From Pyrenophora tritici-repentis (lineage: Eukaryota; Ascomycota; Dothideomycetes; Pleosporales; Pleosporaceae): DNA of 64,000 nucleotides. A program made the translations under genes and the position numbers. The notes beneath the pieces were generated by a model that was not told the DNA's origin, ran no database searches, and saw only the letters and a list, made by a program, of their open reading frames with translations. Of the stretch, positions 1 to 10,329 are shown piece after piece. The stretch lies in contig NC_089390.1 in NCBI RefSeq assembly GCF_003171515.1, positions 124,001-188,000 of the forward strand. The letters are read 5' to 3'. Numbering within the stretch: position 1 is the first letter of the stretch; each line of letters opens with the position of its first letter.

Positions 1-1042
1 TCGTATGGCCTCGAGCGTGAATTGGGAGCTGTTGGCGCGATTTCTCATGTCGTGGCTGCGCGGTATCGGTAGTTTTCACTGCGGTGTGCACTTCGGCTCC
101 CAACACAAGCGAATTTGGTTTAGATTCATCATGTTTATGGAATTCTTTGAATTCTTTGCGACGATTTCAGCGGCATCAAGTGATATGAAGAAAGTCTTGT
201 AGATTTCTTAGACATCTGTCTGAATCTTGCGTCCACCTTGGGCGTCTCCGTCAGCGGCGTAGTGCGTGTCTTTGCAGTTGACAGCCGTCACACCCGTAGT
301 CTGTCCGCCCGATAATGACGATCTGTAGTTCCTGGGGAACGCTGAACAGTAGCTCAAAGCTCACTGCAACCCATAGCTTACCCCTCCACGGGGATGTAAG
401 CGCCATGGTGTTGGACTGGAAGCTGGGGTCGGCATCTCAACGACTTCTTCTAGCATTCTTCTAGCGCGCTTCTTTTGCATCTGCCTATCCATGACGTGTG
501 GCCGTCTCGTCTCGGTGCCACTCCGCTGCTACTTGATCATTGGCTCTAAAAGTTTGCCTCGGGGGGTTTGTCGGATGCCGTTGCACACTCACGTGAATGC
601 TCTTGGCTCTAAGCTTGGGACGGCTACGGGTTGAAGCGCCTTTTTTTAGCAGACTTGCTAGCCCCAACCGGACTGAGACGCGGGAGCCATAATCGAGCGC
701 ACGATAGAAAAGGAATATTTCGCCGCTGGAAGCCGATAATGAAGGCCGCATATCGCTCTTTTTTCGTGGGTGCGTCTGGGGTTGTGTGGAGGTTGAGCCC
801 GAGCGATTGCGGAGATGAGCCCCTGGGCCGGAGTCGTATCTCTTAGTGTACGTACATACATGGAGTGACATCCTTCTCAAAGCCGTGATGACGCCTACAC
901 ACTATGGGTACCCAGAGATTGAGCGTAACGCGGAAGAGACAGGGTACCTTTGCAAATACAGTAGCTGAAGGATAGAGTTCCATCGACTAGGTGTTCACTC
1001 CTGTCATCACCAAACCTGCCGGCTTCAAGGCTTTTCTTGATT
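1..1042. other. No gene recognised at left edge
   Basis: Open frames here are short, overlap on both strands and show no recognisable domain or splice pattern. The stretch may be untranslated or intergenic DNA of a gene beyond the left edge. I see no tRNA, inverted repeat or transposon terminus in it. Confidence 0.4.
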
Positions 1043-2694
1043 CTACCACTCCTCTTCATCTCTCCAGACCTCCACTTCGAATTGTGCTTCGTCTACCATA
1101 TTCCAGAAGTAACTACCACTACGCTTCTCCAGCAGCGACCTCAGTTCTCGCTCGGAAAACGTTGCGCCGAACAGTATCTTCAGCTTCTTGAAAGCTGGCC
1201 ACATATTCATCTTCTTCTGATCCTCAAAAAGCCCTGTCAGCCATGCCGACGACGGGAAGATTGCATCAGCGTCGAAGACGGTCAACTCCACCAAGCAAGG
1301 CGGCAAAGACTGCGCGGGAGAAAGCTCGAAATCTCCCATGAAGACAGCGTCGAAGCGCATGTTATCCAACTTGATCGATATCAGTGCTGCCTGAGGAACG
1401 ATGAGCCGCTTCAGTTGTGAGAATTGCGTGAAGCGGGGTAGAGGTTTCTGGACTGCGCCCGGCAACGTCCAAAAGCCACCTGGTAGCTGTAAGAGTTGCA
1501 AGCTATTGTGAAGATGCTCAAGGTTGTCGACGAGGTATTGGTAATCCGTCACTTCGGTGCGGGCATCGTATATCGCGCGATCTAGTAACCGTCAGCAACA
1601 AGCCTTGAAGTTCGGGTGGCTAAAGTAGTACCCCAAGTTTGCTCATCCACAGCGACATCGTTTGTGAACGACGACGTAGAGTCGGGGTAATATTGGATAT
1701 TTGCTTGATAGGCGGGGAATGCCCGCACACTTCTATATGGGTTCTTGGATGCTGAGGACTCCGCGTAGTAGGTAAGGCTTTCCAAGTCGCTGAAGGCATG
1801 TATGATGTTATTCATATATGCTCGGGACGTGGTATTCCATATGCCCACTGTCTTAACTTCGAAATCGAGACGTATATGCTGTATATTATGGGAAAGCCTA
1901 TACGGTATTCCGACACCTCGGAACATTTCAGATTCATCGAGGATTTCGATAGCTCCACGGCCTTGTATCTTGAGGCTTAGATCCAGCGTTTGTAGTCTTG
2001 GGCATTCGAGAAGACCATCAGGGACTATCATCATAGATCTTTCGACTTTCAGATATGAGAGCGCATGTCCACTCTTCATTCCCGTTCTTGACCAATGTGT
2101 TGGGCCCGTTAAGTATGGGTCTGAAATGCACAATGTCTCGAGGTGTGGTAGTAGTGACAGAAGAACAGGTACGGATCTCTCTACAAGGTTACCGAACGGT
2201 GTCACAAAACCAACCCTTTGCGATGGACGTGGGAAATTCAGTCTGGTTTCTAGCCGTGACATTTGACTCTCAAGATCACTGAGCACGGCAGGTGAAACCG
2301 ACATGGCTGCGTCATTGTCAGGGTTATGCGGCTCACCATCTGTTCTTTCCGACCAGCATATTCTCAGCTGCTTGATATATCGACTAAGCTCCGGATTCTG
2401 ACGTAGTTTGCGCACAAAGCTAACGATTCCACAAGACTCAAACTCCGCCAAAGTGTGCGGAAAGGTTGCGTCGAGCACAGGAGCATACAGAAGCACTTCT
2501 TGGGCAAAATGCGCGAATCGCTTGCATGTAAGAGCGAGGTTTCGCACTGAGCATTTGCGGAAGTCTTCGATGAGATACTGATCCACTGGTGTCGGAGGCG
2601 GGTCATCTGGAATATAGCCCAGGATGCGTGCCTCGCGATGGAAGTCGACGTACGAAAAGATTAATAGCAGTATCTCGTTGGGTAGATGGTTCAT
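1043..2694 (-). CDS. F-box-like protein, two exons
   Basis: Predicted protein of 533 residues. The first about 45 residues (MNHLPNEILLLIFSYVD, then a basic/aromatic stretch ending in LALTCKRF) have the shape of an F-box, the Skp1-binding module of SCF ubiquitin ligases. The remainder is leucine-rich and could be a divergent substrate-recognition domain. Exon 1 is 2694-1632, a 50-bp intron is 1631-1582 (GTACTA...GCTGAC...CTAG), and exon 2 is 1581-1043. Joining them keeps the frame and extends the protein through DRAIYDARTEV into a leucine-rich tail. The start is the first ATG of the F-box frame. No break is seen. Substrate and pathway are unknown; the F-box call rests on pattern only. Confidence 0.75.
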
Positions 2695-2795
2695 TGACTT
2701 GATGTTGGGGGCTACGGTACCTAGTCAGCGGACAGGATTCGTGATGTTCTGGGTGAGCGTTCGTTTAGCTGCATGAGATGACCTCAGGTACTTAC

Positions 2796-2924
2796 TCAGA
2801 CTCCGCAACAATCAATCGATTGACATGATTGATTCCTATATAGGTTAAAGAATTACTTCATTAGGCAGCCTTTAACCTAGATAGGAATCAATCATGCCGA
2901 TCCGATTGATTGTTGCGGAGTCTG
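2796..2924. mobile_element. MITE family A, copy A1 (hAT-type)
   Basis: Near-palindromic 128-bp element starting CAGACTCCGCAACAATCAAT and ending in its complement. GTACTTAC lies at 2788-2795 and again at 2925-2932: an 8-bp target duplication with one extra T on the left. It has no coding capacity, and orientation cannot be assigned for so symmetric a unit. It lies about 100 bp upstream of the F-box gene start. Confidence 0.9.
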
Positions 2925-3065
2925 GTACTTACACTCGGCTGGTCTAGGCCATATGTTGTTTTCCATTGCACATCCAGGCGTGTCTGGAACGCGTTGATCT
3001 TGCGTCATATGTCAGCCGGATGATTAGATACCCAAGCGACAACACCTTGAAAACATGTCAGCTCG

Positions 3066-3427
3066 TAATCCGATCAACTCAAACATTCCCTTTGTTGCGG
3101 GGCGGGCATTTAGATGACGTCATCGTCGGCAGTATGTTTCAGCGGTCCGGTCCATGACTGTATTGGCAGTGATAGGTCGTAGACCAATTTCAAAAATACG
3201 ATCAGACGCCTATGAATCCAATTCTCGAACTTGGAGGGAGCCTGGCACGGAAGGTGCCATGGAAAACTTGGCACCGTTCTCAATTCTACCCTACTCGTGC
3301 ACTGTGTCAAGCTTTCACGACACTCCCCGTGCTGGTATCGTTGAAAGCATGCGGATCCGCGAGAGCAAGTTGACAATAGAACGCCGAGCTCGGGTCAGCC
3401 GGAATTCCCGTGTCGATTTTGAGGTCT
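3066..3427. repeat. Decayed dispersed repeat, copy 1
   Basis: This stretch resembles 20070-20335 in the same orientation. Shared anchors are a block reading TAGATGA(C/A)GTCATC(G/A)TCGGCA, then GGTCCG, TATTGGCAG, and finally CGCGAGAGCAAGTTGA. Differences are many, including transitions. The family is not identified. MITE A2 is inserted at its right edge. Confidence 0.6.
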
Positions 3428-3435
3428 GCTTACGC

Positions 3436-3563
3436 CAGACTTGTCAACAATCAATCAGATCGACATGATTGATTCCTATCTAGGTTAAAGGCTGCCTAAT
3501 AAAGTAATTGTTTAACCTATATAGGAATCAATCATGTCGATCGATTGATTATTGACAAGTCTG
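3436..3563. mobile_element. MITE family A, variant copy A2
   Basis: 128 bp with an exact 8-bp target duplication GCTTACGC (3428-3435 and 3564-3571). The interior matches the other A copies, but both ends read CAGACTTGTCAACAATCAAT instead of CAGACTCCGCAAC. The terminal change is therefore matched at the two ends. Confidence 0.9.
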
Positions 3564-3934
3564 GCTTACGCCGTGACGCCACAATGTCTGTGTCGTACTT
3601 ACATTGCCGGCAGATCTTCGCAGTGGGTAGCTATGGTGTGTGTAGGATATGTAGCTCGGGCATTGTTTATGTACGCCTACGCATGTTGACCTCGGGACAC
3701 TATCTTTGTAAGATTTCATGTCATAATAGGTAAAAGAGGTAGGGTGACTTCAACGCCTTGCAAGAAGTCCCACGATGTGCCCGATCATGTACTATTTTGG
3801 ACGAACATGAAGACGGCCCTTTCTTTCGCCGATTTGAACTGACACCACGTCCTGTCAGCATATCGGATCTTCTCATCCCTACGAGGCCGCAACACATAGT
3901 ACGTAGACTCTTCACCGGCTCTGATACTCGCCTC

Positions 3935-3940
3935 TATAAA
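3935..3940 (+). promoter_or_regulatory. Probable TATA box of the 4040 secreted-protein gene
   Basis: TATAAA within CTCTATAAATACC, about 100 bp before the ATG at 4040, followed by a pyrimidine/A-rich leader. Its position suits a fungal core promoter; function is inferred. Confidence 0.5.
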
Positions 3941-4039
3941 TACCAGTTGGATCCTTCGAAGAGCATTCCTATCTACGCATCAAGTCGCCCGTTTGATCAA
4001 CGTTCAACTATATTTCCAATCTATCTTACCTACCAAAAA

Positions 4040-4400
4040 ATGTACTTCTCAAAGGTCCTTACTACTATTGCCCTTGCGGTTAGTGTCGCAACCGTTGTCG
4101 CAGTGCCCAACGTCAATGCCAAGGCCAACGCTATAGCTGCTCAGGCAAAGCGCGAAGCTGACGTCGCCGACGATATCTTGAAGCGTGCAGGTCCCTGCTC
4201 TCAGTGCGGAGACGTTTCAAACGTGAGTTATCTTTTAAATACCTTAGTTTCACACATTGTGCCCTGATGGGATGCTGACTTGCTATTTCTAGTGCGTGAC
4301 TGGCTATTGCGAGAGCAGCGGCTTTGCACCACCCTACGATAAGGGCTGTTACTGGGCCTGCAATACGCCCAAGCCCCCGGGCCTCCCTCGGAGGGCGTAG
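4040..4400 (+). CDS. Small secreted cysteine-rich protein with a dibasic processing site
   Basis: 96-residue precursor in two exons (4040-4222, 4293-4400) with a 70-bp GT-AG intron. Residues 1-22 form a signal peptide (MYFSKVLTTIALAVSVATVV, then AVP). A propeptide of about 30 residues rich in Ala and charged residues ends in LKR, a Kex2-type dibasic site. The predicted mature peptide is about 45 residues with six cysteines (a CxxC, then four more). This resembles fungal secreted effectors or antimicrobial peptides in layout, but no named family is recognised and the activity is unknown. It lies between a MITE and a Copia element, a common setting for such genes in fungi. The ATG follows an A-run and starts the signal peptide. 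Confidence 0.75.
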
Positions 4401-4744
4401 CATGCTTTAGAGTAAGTTTAAATATTGCTATTCTGTCTAAATACAGTTAGTTATACTAATAGTGTAAAAGGGAAGCAAACGTCGGAAAAGCTCGGAATAT
4501 CATGTAATCGATGGTTCTTCAGTATCGCATACACCAAGGATTGCCACTGCAGTGCTCTTGAACGTAGAATATACCATAGACGTAACTACTAGAAAATTCT
4601 ACCATGAAGGCATTCTACGCTATAATTACCATGGCGCGCCATACCACTTACAGGAAATCCCTAAGACAGCGTTTAGGCTCAAAATTAAGCATAAAACCTC
4701 TAGAATAGCAATATAAATACACTAGATAGATTTTAGGCTCTGAA
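4401..4744. other. A+T-rich stretch, no gene
   Basis: No open frame of note. It holds the 3' flank of the secreted-protein gene and A+T-rich DNA up to the TTTAG target duplication (4745-4749) of Copia-1. Confidence 0.5.
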
Positions 4745-4749
4745 TTTAG

Positions 4750-4946
4750 TGTCGGCATACACACGGTGTGTCGCCTAATAAGGCCCAATGTACCGCCTCG
4801 ATCCTACTTCGGCCCAACTCGGACCCAACGCTATGTATACCTTCGTAGCCCCCACATTCGTAGAATCATCATACACCAGAATACCAATACACAAGATTAC
4901 CTTAGCTACTGTTATTCACCGTACGATCGTACAAGGCCTTCCAACA
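4750..4946 (+). repeat. Copia-1 5' LTR
   Basis: 197 bp starting TGTCGG and ending CCAACA, matching the 3' LTR pieces 13703-13794 plus 19784-19888. Together with the TTTAG duplication it fixes the element boundary. Confidence 0.93.
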
Positions 4947-5235
4947 CTGATCAGTGATTGCACGGCAGTCACAGACAGTTAGGTTAAGAAGAGATAGATT
5001 CTTTACCCCGCGCGTTCCCTAGATTGCCTATATCAGCAAGGCGGAGTTATCTATGCTAAGCTCACTGTTAGCTATATCAGGCGTCGTTCGTGGCTAGCGA
5101 CCGACCGTTACAGCCGTATCAGAAGCGTTCCAAGACGCCGTCTATACACGCGCCAACCGACCGGTTGAGATTTGACCCGTGTACAACCCACGACCACCGA
5201 CGCATCTCTAGCGAACGCAGCTAGCGCAACAAGCG

Positions 5236-8200
5236 CACAGATGTCAATGAGCAAGCTGAGCGAGCTCAGCCAATTGGCTTGCTCAGCCAATTGAGCGGAG
5301 GCCAGCAGCTCGCTCGGCTCGCTCGGATTGGCTGAAACAGGGCTGTCAGCTCGCTCGGCTTGATGGGCTCAGTCCCGATTAGGAAAGTTATATAGAAACC
5401 TTGGTGTTGAGTTTCTCAGCTAATATCCCACTTATGTACACCGTATTTCGCGTCCATCTCCTCATCGCTGATAGCCTCCTTTACAGGCACCTCACCACTG
5501 CCAAATCCAGCTCTTATCCATCGTCGATCGCACTGTATTGCTGCTAGAAGTTGCGGAGAAATGCTGCGCCGACGGGGCTCGAGGAGGTCACCCAGCTCGC
5601 TGAATAAGCGCTCACACTCACAGCTTGAGCCTGGGATTGATAGCATGTCGATAGCAAATTTGCTAAGGCTGGGGTAGCGATCGCGGAGTCCTACCCAGTA
5701 TTTTATAGGGTCGACGCCCTCGCTAGCGATCGGTTCGCTGCGTTTCCAAGCCTCATATTCATCCTCCTCGTTCTCCGTAAGCCCTGCAGGCTCAATAAAG
5801 CTGTTGATAGCGTCGTCTATATCATTGTGCCTGACTTTGGGGCGTAAGCGCGGCTTCGGTAAGCTTTTGTACTCCGCCCACAAATGTTGAAACTTGCGGT
5901 TGCTGCTCTCTAGCCAATCAGGCTTATCCGCCCACGCTGCGTCAAGGTAGCTTTTGTAGCGAGGATGAAGGATTGTAGCAGCATAGTAAGCTGGCGAGAG
6001 GTCGAGCTTGTTGTAGTACTCGCGGGCTTTAACTAGGGCAGCGCGGAGGTTGATAGCAAGGTGGTCTTCGGGTGACTCTGTATGCTCATCGTGAATGACG
6101 TCTTCATAGCTTTGCAAGCGGTCCTCATAGACTCCAAGTAAGTATTCAAATACTGGAATAACCTCAGCGATTGCTCCAAAAGCACCGCTTTTGCCGCGGC
6201 CTTCAAGCCGTTTTGTAGCTTGTTTCAGTGGCCTGAGCACATCAATATACTCAGCAATCACCTGCCAGTCATGGGCATTGATCCCATCAGACCTCATCCA
6301 ATCCGGCGCTGCAGGCAGCTTGTTGTTACGACTTCGGGCGTACGCGTCTTCAGTTTCAATCTTCTGAATATGGTAGTTGGCGTACCCATTAACCGCTAAT
6401 TGCAACTCAACAGCGCGCTCAAAACACGAAACGTAAGAGTTCCAGCGAGTAACAACTGGCTTGACGGGCTCCTTGATTTTGTGCTGTTCTGTTGGCGCGT
6501 TGACAGGCTGGTCCCTAATAGCGAGCTTCTGATACTTCTCAAAAAGAGCGTACTGTTGTGGTGTTTTGATGTAGTTGATAACCGCGAGAAGCACTCCTAA
6601 TGGTCCATCGCCTCGCCAAGTAGCCATGTTCTCAGCTTCGTTCACGCGCTCAGTCTCCTCGTTGTCGTAGGACTCTTTCTCCTCACCCCAGAGTAGCATC
6701 TGGCCAATGAGATTAAGCGTATGAGGACCGCAGCGAAGGCGACGCTCGGTAGCGCTGAAGCCCATCTGCAAGGCGAGAGTGTTGATCGTGGTGTTGTTGT
6801 TATGTGCGTTGTCGAGGACGAAGTAACCGAGCTTGCCCACAGTGATTTCGAACTGCTTGAATATTGCCATCACGACCTCAGCCATGGCCTCGCCGGTGTG
6901 GGCACCTGTCAGTTGTGGGAGCGCAATAGGCAAGTCCCTGAGCTCGCCAGAGCTATCAACGTAGTGGGCGACGATACCTAAGTAACCGCGCTTGCCACCT
7001 TTTGTCGTCCATCCGTCAAAGCTTATATGGACTTTGCTCATTGATTCTGAAAGGCTTGCGACAACCTTTGGTAACAGGTAGTTGTACAGGCGTATAACGT
7101 ATCGTGAGACGCTGTTATGAGATGCCCACAGGGCTCGTTCTGCCTCTACGCTAGCTAATTGTATCATATTGCGAAAAGACGATGATTCGAATTGTGAGAG
7201 TGGGAGGTTGTTTTCGACGAGCCAGGTGACGGCCGCAAGCCTAAACTCTTGTATATTGAAGTTGGTAAGCTCGTTGGCAACAGCCTGAGAGCAGCCCTTC
7301 TGAAGGGCGCGTTCGAGGAGAGTTTCTTTCCGAGGAGCGACGGTAGTGCGCTTACTTGGAGGCTTCAAGCCATGACCTTTCTTGTCTTCTCCGAGATGAC
7401 GTGCTGGCGCTGATGGAGACTGCGAGACGTCATGTATGCCACGGCCAACAGTAGTGAACTTGTGCTTATAGCAATAGTGGCAGATCCACGTGACTTTTGC
7501 GACGTTGCTGCGCAAGGCGATGCGATAGCTATGGCTGTATACCCAGCTTGCTCGGTTCGAAAGTGATGTGGGCGGCTTGCAGTGCTTTGGGTAGCGACTC
7601 CAATTAAAGCCGTCGTATTTGTCCTCTACCCATACGAAACCCTCGTCGACAGCCTCGCTAGCTGCTCCTGAAGCTGCAACAGTGGCATGCTCGCTGCCCT
7701 CAGGTGGTGGGATGATTGTCTCTTCGGCGCGCGACTCTCGGAGGGTCGCTTCAAAATTTGGTGCTTGTGGCGCGGCGACGAGAGCTTGACGCGGCGACAG
7801 CGGTGGAGGAGGTGGAGATGGTGAGAATGGCCGAGTATCGACTAGCACAGGTTGGCTGGCAGTCCCGCGATGACGCGCTGCGACTCTAGGGCGCTTCGAA
7901 GTTGTCGCGATTTCTAGAGCATTAACGCGTGTTCTTTTTGCTGGCATTATAGCAACGGCGAGGTAGATAATAGCTGCAAATAGAGACGCGTTGATGGAGT
8001 ATAGGTGAGTGTGGTGGGTGATAAGTAGTAAGTGAAGTGTCGCAGAAGGAGAATATTGTTGCCAGGCCGTTAGCCGGAAATTTAGTAGCTTATTTGCTAG
8101 AAATATAGCAAAAAAGAGTGTATTTTAGGTTATAACTAGGTTTCGAACTTACGCACTACACCTAAAAATCATCGTGAGATTGCCCCTCCACCAAGTCCTT

Positions 8201-8376
8201 CAGCCCCAAGTTTCCAACCGCCCCATCCAACCAAGCTAAGCAAGCTGACTGAGCGAGCGCCTATCCCTAAGCTCGCTCGGCTTGCAAGCGCGCACTGCGC
8301 GCTCAGCTCATTCGGCTTGGTCAAAACGTCCAAGCCGAGCGAGCTGAGCGAGCCGGCTCGCTCGTTGACAAGTATG
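5236..8376 (-). mobile_element. hAT-1 DNA transposon inside the Copia-1 leader
   Basis: 3,141 bp flanked by the exact 8-bp duplication AACAAGCG (5228-5235 and 8377-8384). The left end reads CACAGATGTCAATGAGCAAG; the right end, read inward, is CATACTTGTCAACGAGCGAG. Subterminal regions of about 100-200 bp are crowded with GAGCGAGC/GCTCGCTCGGCTTG motifs on both sides, typical of hAT transposase-binding regions. It carries one long uninterrupted transposase gene and looks potentially autonomous. Confidence 0.92.
5416..7947 (-). CDS. hAT-family transposase (hAT-1), intact
   Basis: 843 residues in a single exon. Residues about 1-100 are low-complexity (Pro/Ala/Ser). A BED-type zinc-finger region lies about 105-190, with a CHYCYKHK segment. 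A central RNase-H-like domain contains HISFDGWTTKGGKRGYLG and YFVLDNAHNNN, typical of the DDE-type hAT catalytic fold. The C-terminal hAT dimerisation domain (about 745-820) contains YPSLSKFAIDMLSIPGSSC then CERLFSELGD. Length and domain order fit active hAT transposases, and no stop or frameshift is seen. It would act in the nucleus on the termini at 5236 and 8376. Those termini resemble MITE families A2, C and D in the window, so it is a candidate source of their mobility (inference). Confidence 0.93.
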   Translation of the reverse strand: MPAKRTRVNALEIATTSKRPRVAARHRGTASQPVLVDTRPFSPSPPPPPLSPRQALVAAPQAPNFEATLRESRAEETIIPPPEGSEHATVAASGAASEAVDEGFVWVEDKYDGFNWSRYPKHCKPPTSLSNRASWVYSHSYRIALRSNVAKVTWICHYCYKHKFTTVGRGIHDVSQSPSAPARHLGEDKKGHGLKPPSKRTTVAPRKETLLERALQKGCSQAVANELTNFNIQEFRLAAVTWLVENNLPLSQFESSSFRNMIQLASVEAERALWASHNSVSRYVIRLYNYLLPKVVASLSESMSKVHISFDGWTTKGGKRGYLGIVAHYVDSSGELRDLPIALPQLTGAHTGEAMAEVVMAIFKQFEITVGKLGYFVLDNAHNNNTTINTLALQMGFSATERRLRCGPHTLNLIGQMLLWGEEKESYDNEETERVNEAENMATWRGDGPLGVLLAVINYIKTPQQYALFEKYQKLAIRDQPVNAPTEQHKIKEPVKPVVTRWNSYVSCFERAVELQLAVNGYANYHIQKIETEDAYARSRNNKLPAAPDWMRSDGINAHDWQVIAEYIDVLRPLKQATKRLEGRGKSGAFGAIAEVIPVFEYLLGVYEDRLQSYEDVIHDEHTESPEDHLAINLRAALVKAREYYNKLDLSPAYYAATILHPRYKSYLDAAWADKPDWLESSNRKFQHLWAEYKSLPKPRLRPKVRHNDIDDAINSFIEPAGLTENEEDEYEAWKRSEPIASEGVDPIKYWVGLRDRYPSLSKFAIDMLSIPGSSCECERLFSELGDLLEPRRRSISPQLLAAIQCDRRWIRAGFGSGEVPVKEAISDEEMDAKYGVHKWDIS

Positions 8377-8398
8377 AACAAGCGTCAACAAGAACACA

Positions 8399-10297
8399 AT
8401 GGCAGGAGAGAGAACATCATCGGAAAGAGCACCGGTAGCCAGGACGCCGGCAGTAGGAATGGCGAGCAGTAGTAGAAGAGTGGTACCCACACTAGAGGCG
8501 CTACTAGGGACCACAAACATAAAACCAAGAGAATGGCATCACATCGATCCAGAGATGTGGGAGGACAACCTTGAAGCTCCAGACGATGAGGTAGGGATTA
8601 CTACAGCAACAACGTACATTGCGCGTGCGATTGCGGACTATACAGATCGACCAACAGCAGATGAAGAACTCTTTTGGGAGTTCCGTCAGGACTTTGAAGG
8701 ATGGACAGAGGCAATGTTCCTACGTGCCCAGCCAATATACACAAAGGAACTAAAGCGGATCCTCCGCTTTAAGGGAGTGTATACTGGCCGTATTAATATG
8801 GCACCTAGTGAGTCTCTAGCTAGGTTATTACGCATGGAGGAGTACCTAGAATGGCCTCAGGACGTATTCCAGTCGGCTGTGTTTGACACACGATCAGCTG
8901 CGCACATGTTGCAAGAGCGGGCACTACGGCAACAACGCAGTGAAGGATCAGTACAGTCCACAGACAGGAGATTATCAAGCCAGGCCCAGAGCCGAACCCA
9001 AACGCCTGTAAGGACAAGAGGCCGAGACGTAGACAGTCGGCAAACCCGCGATCAAGACCAGACCCACGCCCGTGTGCAAGGACGACAGGAGACCGTTGAG
9101 GAAGAACAACAGATTCAGGACCAGCTAGCAAAAACGATTGAGAAAGCCCAAAACCAACCAATCCGAAGCCAGCCTGTAGAGACAACTGAATCCGCACCGC
9201 AGCCAGCCTATCAGCGCGTCCAAAGTCAGCAACCTCCCCTCACCTACAACAACTTCGACCGATTCCGCGAGTATACACCAGCATACCCGCAACGTCCGAA
9301 GGGACTGAGCGTTCCCCCAATTGTGCCCTCTGGTGAAACAGACCCGTACAAGGCAGTTCCACCAATCGAGTTTGGCAATGAGAAACTGGATCCTAAGACG
9401 ATCAATGTCTTCGTGAAAATGTGGGACCGAGACAAAAAGTATACGGGAAAGCCGTACGACCTCCTAGACGATAAATTGAAGATCTTCTACAGCATCTGTT
9501 ATCACGCAGACATCGAGCCAGGGCAGTTCCATGCAGTCTTTCCACGGATTCTCGACGGCCGCGCAGAGGAGTATTACCTCCACTTCGTCGATCAGCGGAT
9601 GGATACGTTCTTGACTGCCTACACAAAGCTCAAGAACCACTTCGACACAGACGTCAACCACGGCCATTACTACGCGGACTGGACGACGACATCGTTTGTC
9701 AAAGTCCGCAGGGAGAACCCCGAAAAGAACCTCCACGAGGTCCTTGACATCATGCTGGACAAGCTCCAATTGTGTCAAAGAGCACTTGGACAGCAGTACA
9801 TGGGAGAATACGCGCTCCGAACGACTGTAATCACAGCATGCCGAGGCGTGAAGGAGCTCGAGATGGCACTCTACAAGCCGTCTCTAGAATGCGAGGTTCT
9901 GTTTGGAGATCTGCGATCGTCAATCGAAAACTCACTCGCCATGACCGTCTCCGTCAACTTCACTGAGGCGGATACGGATAGCCAGTACTACTTGGATCGT
10001 CGGTACAACAACAACAGCTCTGGAAGATTGCGAGGGAATTACAACCCTCGCGGTGGACGCAGCGGATTCACCCGCGGACGCGGTGGGCTTCAGCACCGCT
10101 CTGGAGTCAACACACAAATCGACAAGAAATGTTACGTCTGCGGCAAGACAGGCTGTTGGTCCACAAACCACACGCTTGAAGAAAGAAAACGCTCAAAAGC
10201 GCAGTACATCACACACTGCGCGATTACGGGAGAGCAAATGGAGTTTAGCACATTTCTCGTCGCGTACGAGGGGAAGAAGTCGACCAGTTCTTCCTAG
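8399..10297 (+). CDS. Copia-1 Gag-like protein
   Basis: 632 residues. Residues about 180-290 are Gln/Arg/Thr-rich and probably disordered. A capsid-like helical region follows (about 330-520), then an Arg/Gly-rich basic stretch. At residue 578 there is a variant zinc knuckle CYVCGKTGCWSTNH (C-x2-C-x4-C-x4-H), a form known from fungal Copia elements. The ATG lies 14 bp after the hAT-1 target duplication, so hAT-1 separates gag from its LTR promoter. The gag stop at 10295-10297 lies inside the region where the pol frame is already open (from 10249), offset by -1. Confidence 0.88.
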   Translation: MAGERTSSERAPVARTPAVGMASSSRRVVPTLEALLGTTNIKPREWHHIDPEMWEDNLEAPDDEVGITTATTYIARAIADYTDRPTADEELFWEFRQDFEGWTEAMFLRAQPIYTKELKRILRFKGVYTGRINMAPSESLARLLRMEEYLEWPQDVFQSAVFDTRSAAHMLQERALRQQRSEGSVQSTDRRLSSQAQSRTQTPVRTRGRDVDSRQTRDQDQTHARVQGRQETVEEEQQIQDQLAKTIEKAQNQPIRSQPVETTESAPQPAYQRVQSQQPPLTYNNFDRFREYTPAYPQRPKGLSVPPIVPSGETDPYKAVPPIEFGNEKLDPKTINVFVKMWDRDKKYTGKPYDLLDDKLKIFYSICYHADIEPGQFHAVFPRILDGRAEEYYLHFVDQRMDTFLTAYTKLKNHFDTDVNHGHYYADWTTTSFVKVRRENPEKNLHEVLDIMLDKLQLCQRALGQQYMGEYALRTTVITACRGVKELEMALYKPSLECEVLFGDLRSSIENSLAMTVSVNFTEADTDSQYYLDRRYNNNSSGRLRGNYNPRGGRSGFTRGRGGLQHRSGVNTQIDKKCYVCGKTGCWSTNHTLEERKRSKAQYITHCAITGEQMEFSTFLVAYEGKKSTSSS

Positions 10298-10329
10298 AGG
10301 AGCAAGACGAAGATGATGAGGACCAAAGA

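Noticed and set aside
485..880. 131-residue minus-strand frame
   Set aside because: Arg/Ser-rich with no recognisable motif; overlapped by frames on both strands.
10249..10297. Canonical -1 frameshift heptamer between Copia-1 gag and pol
   Set aside because: Read codon by codon in the gag frame, no X-XXY-YYZ sequence is present.
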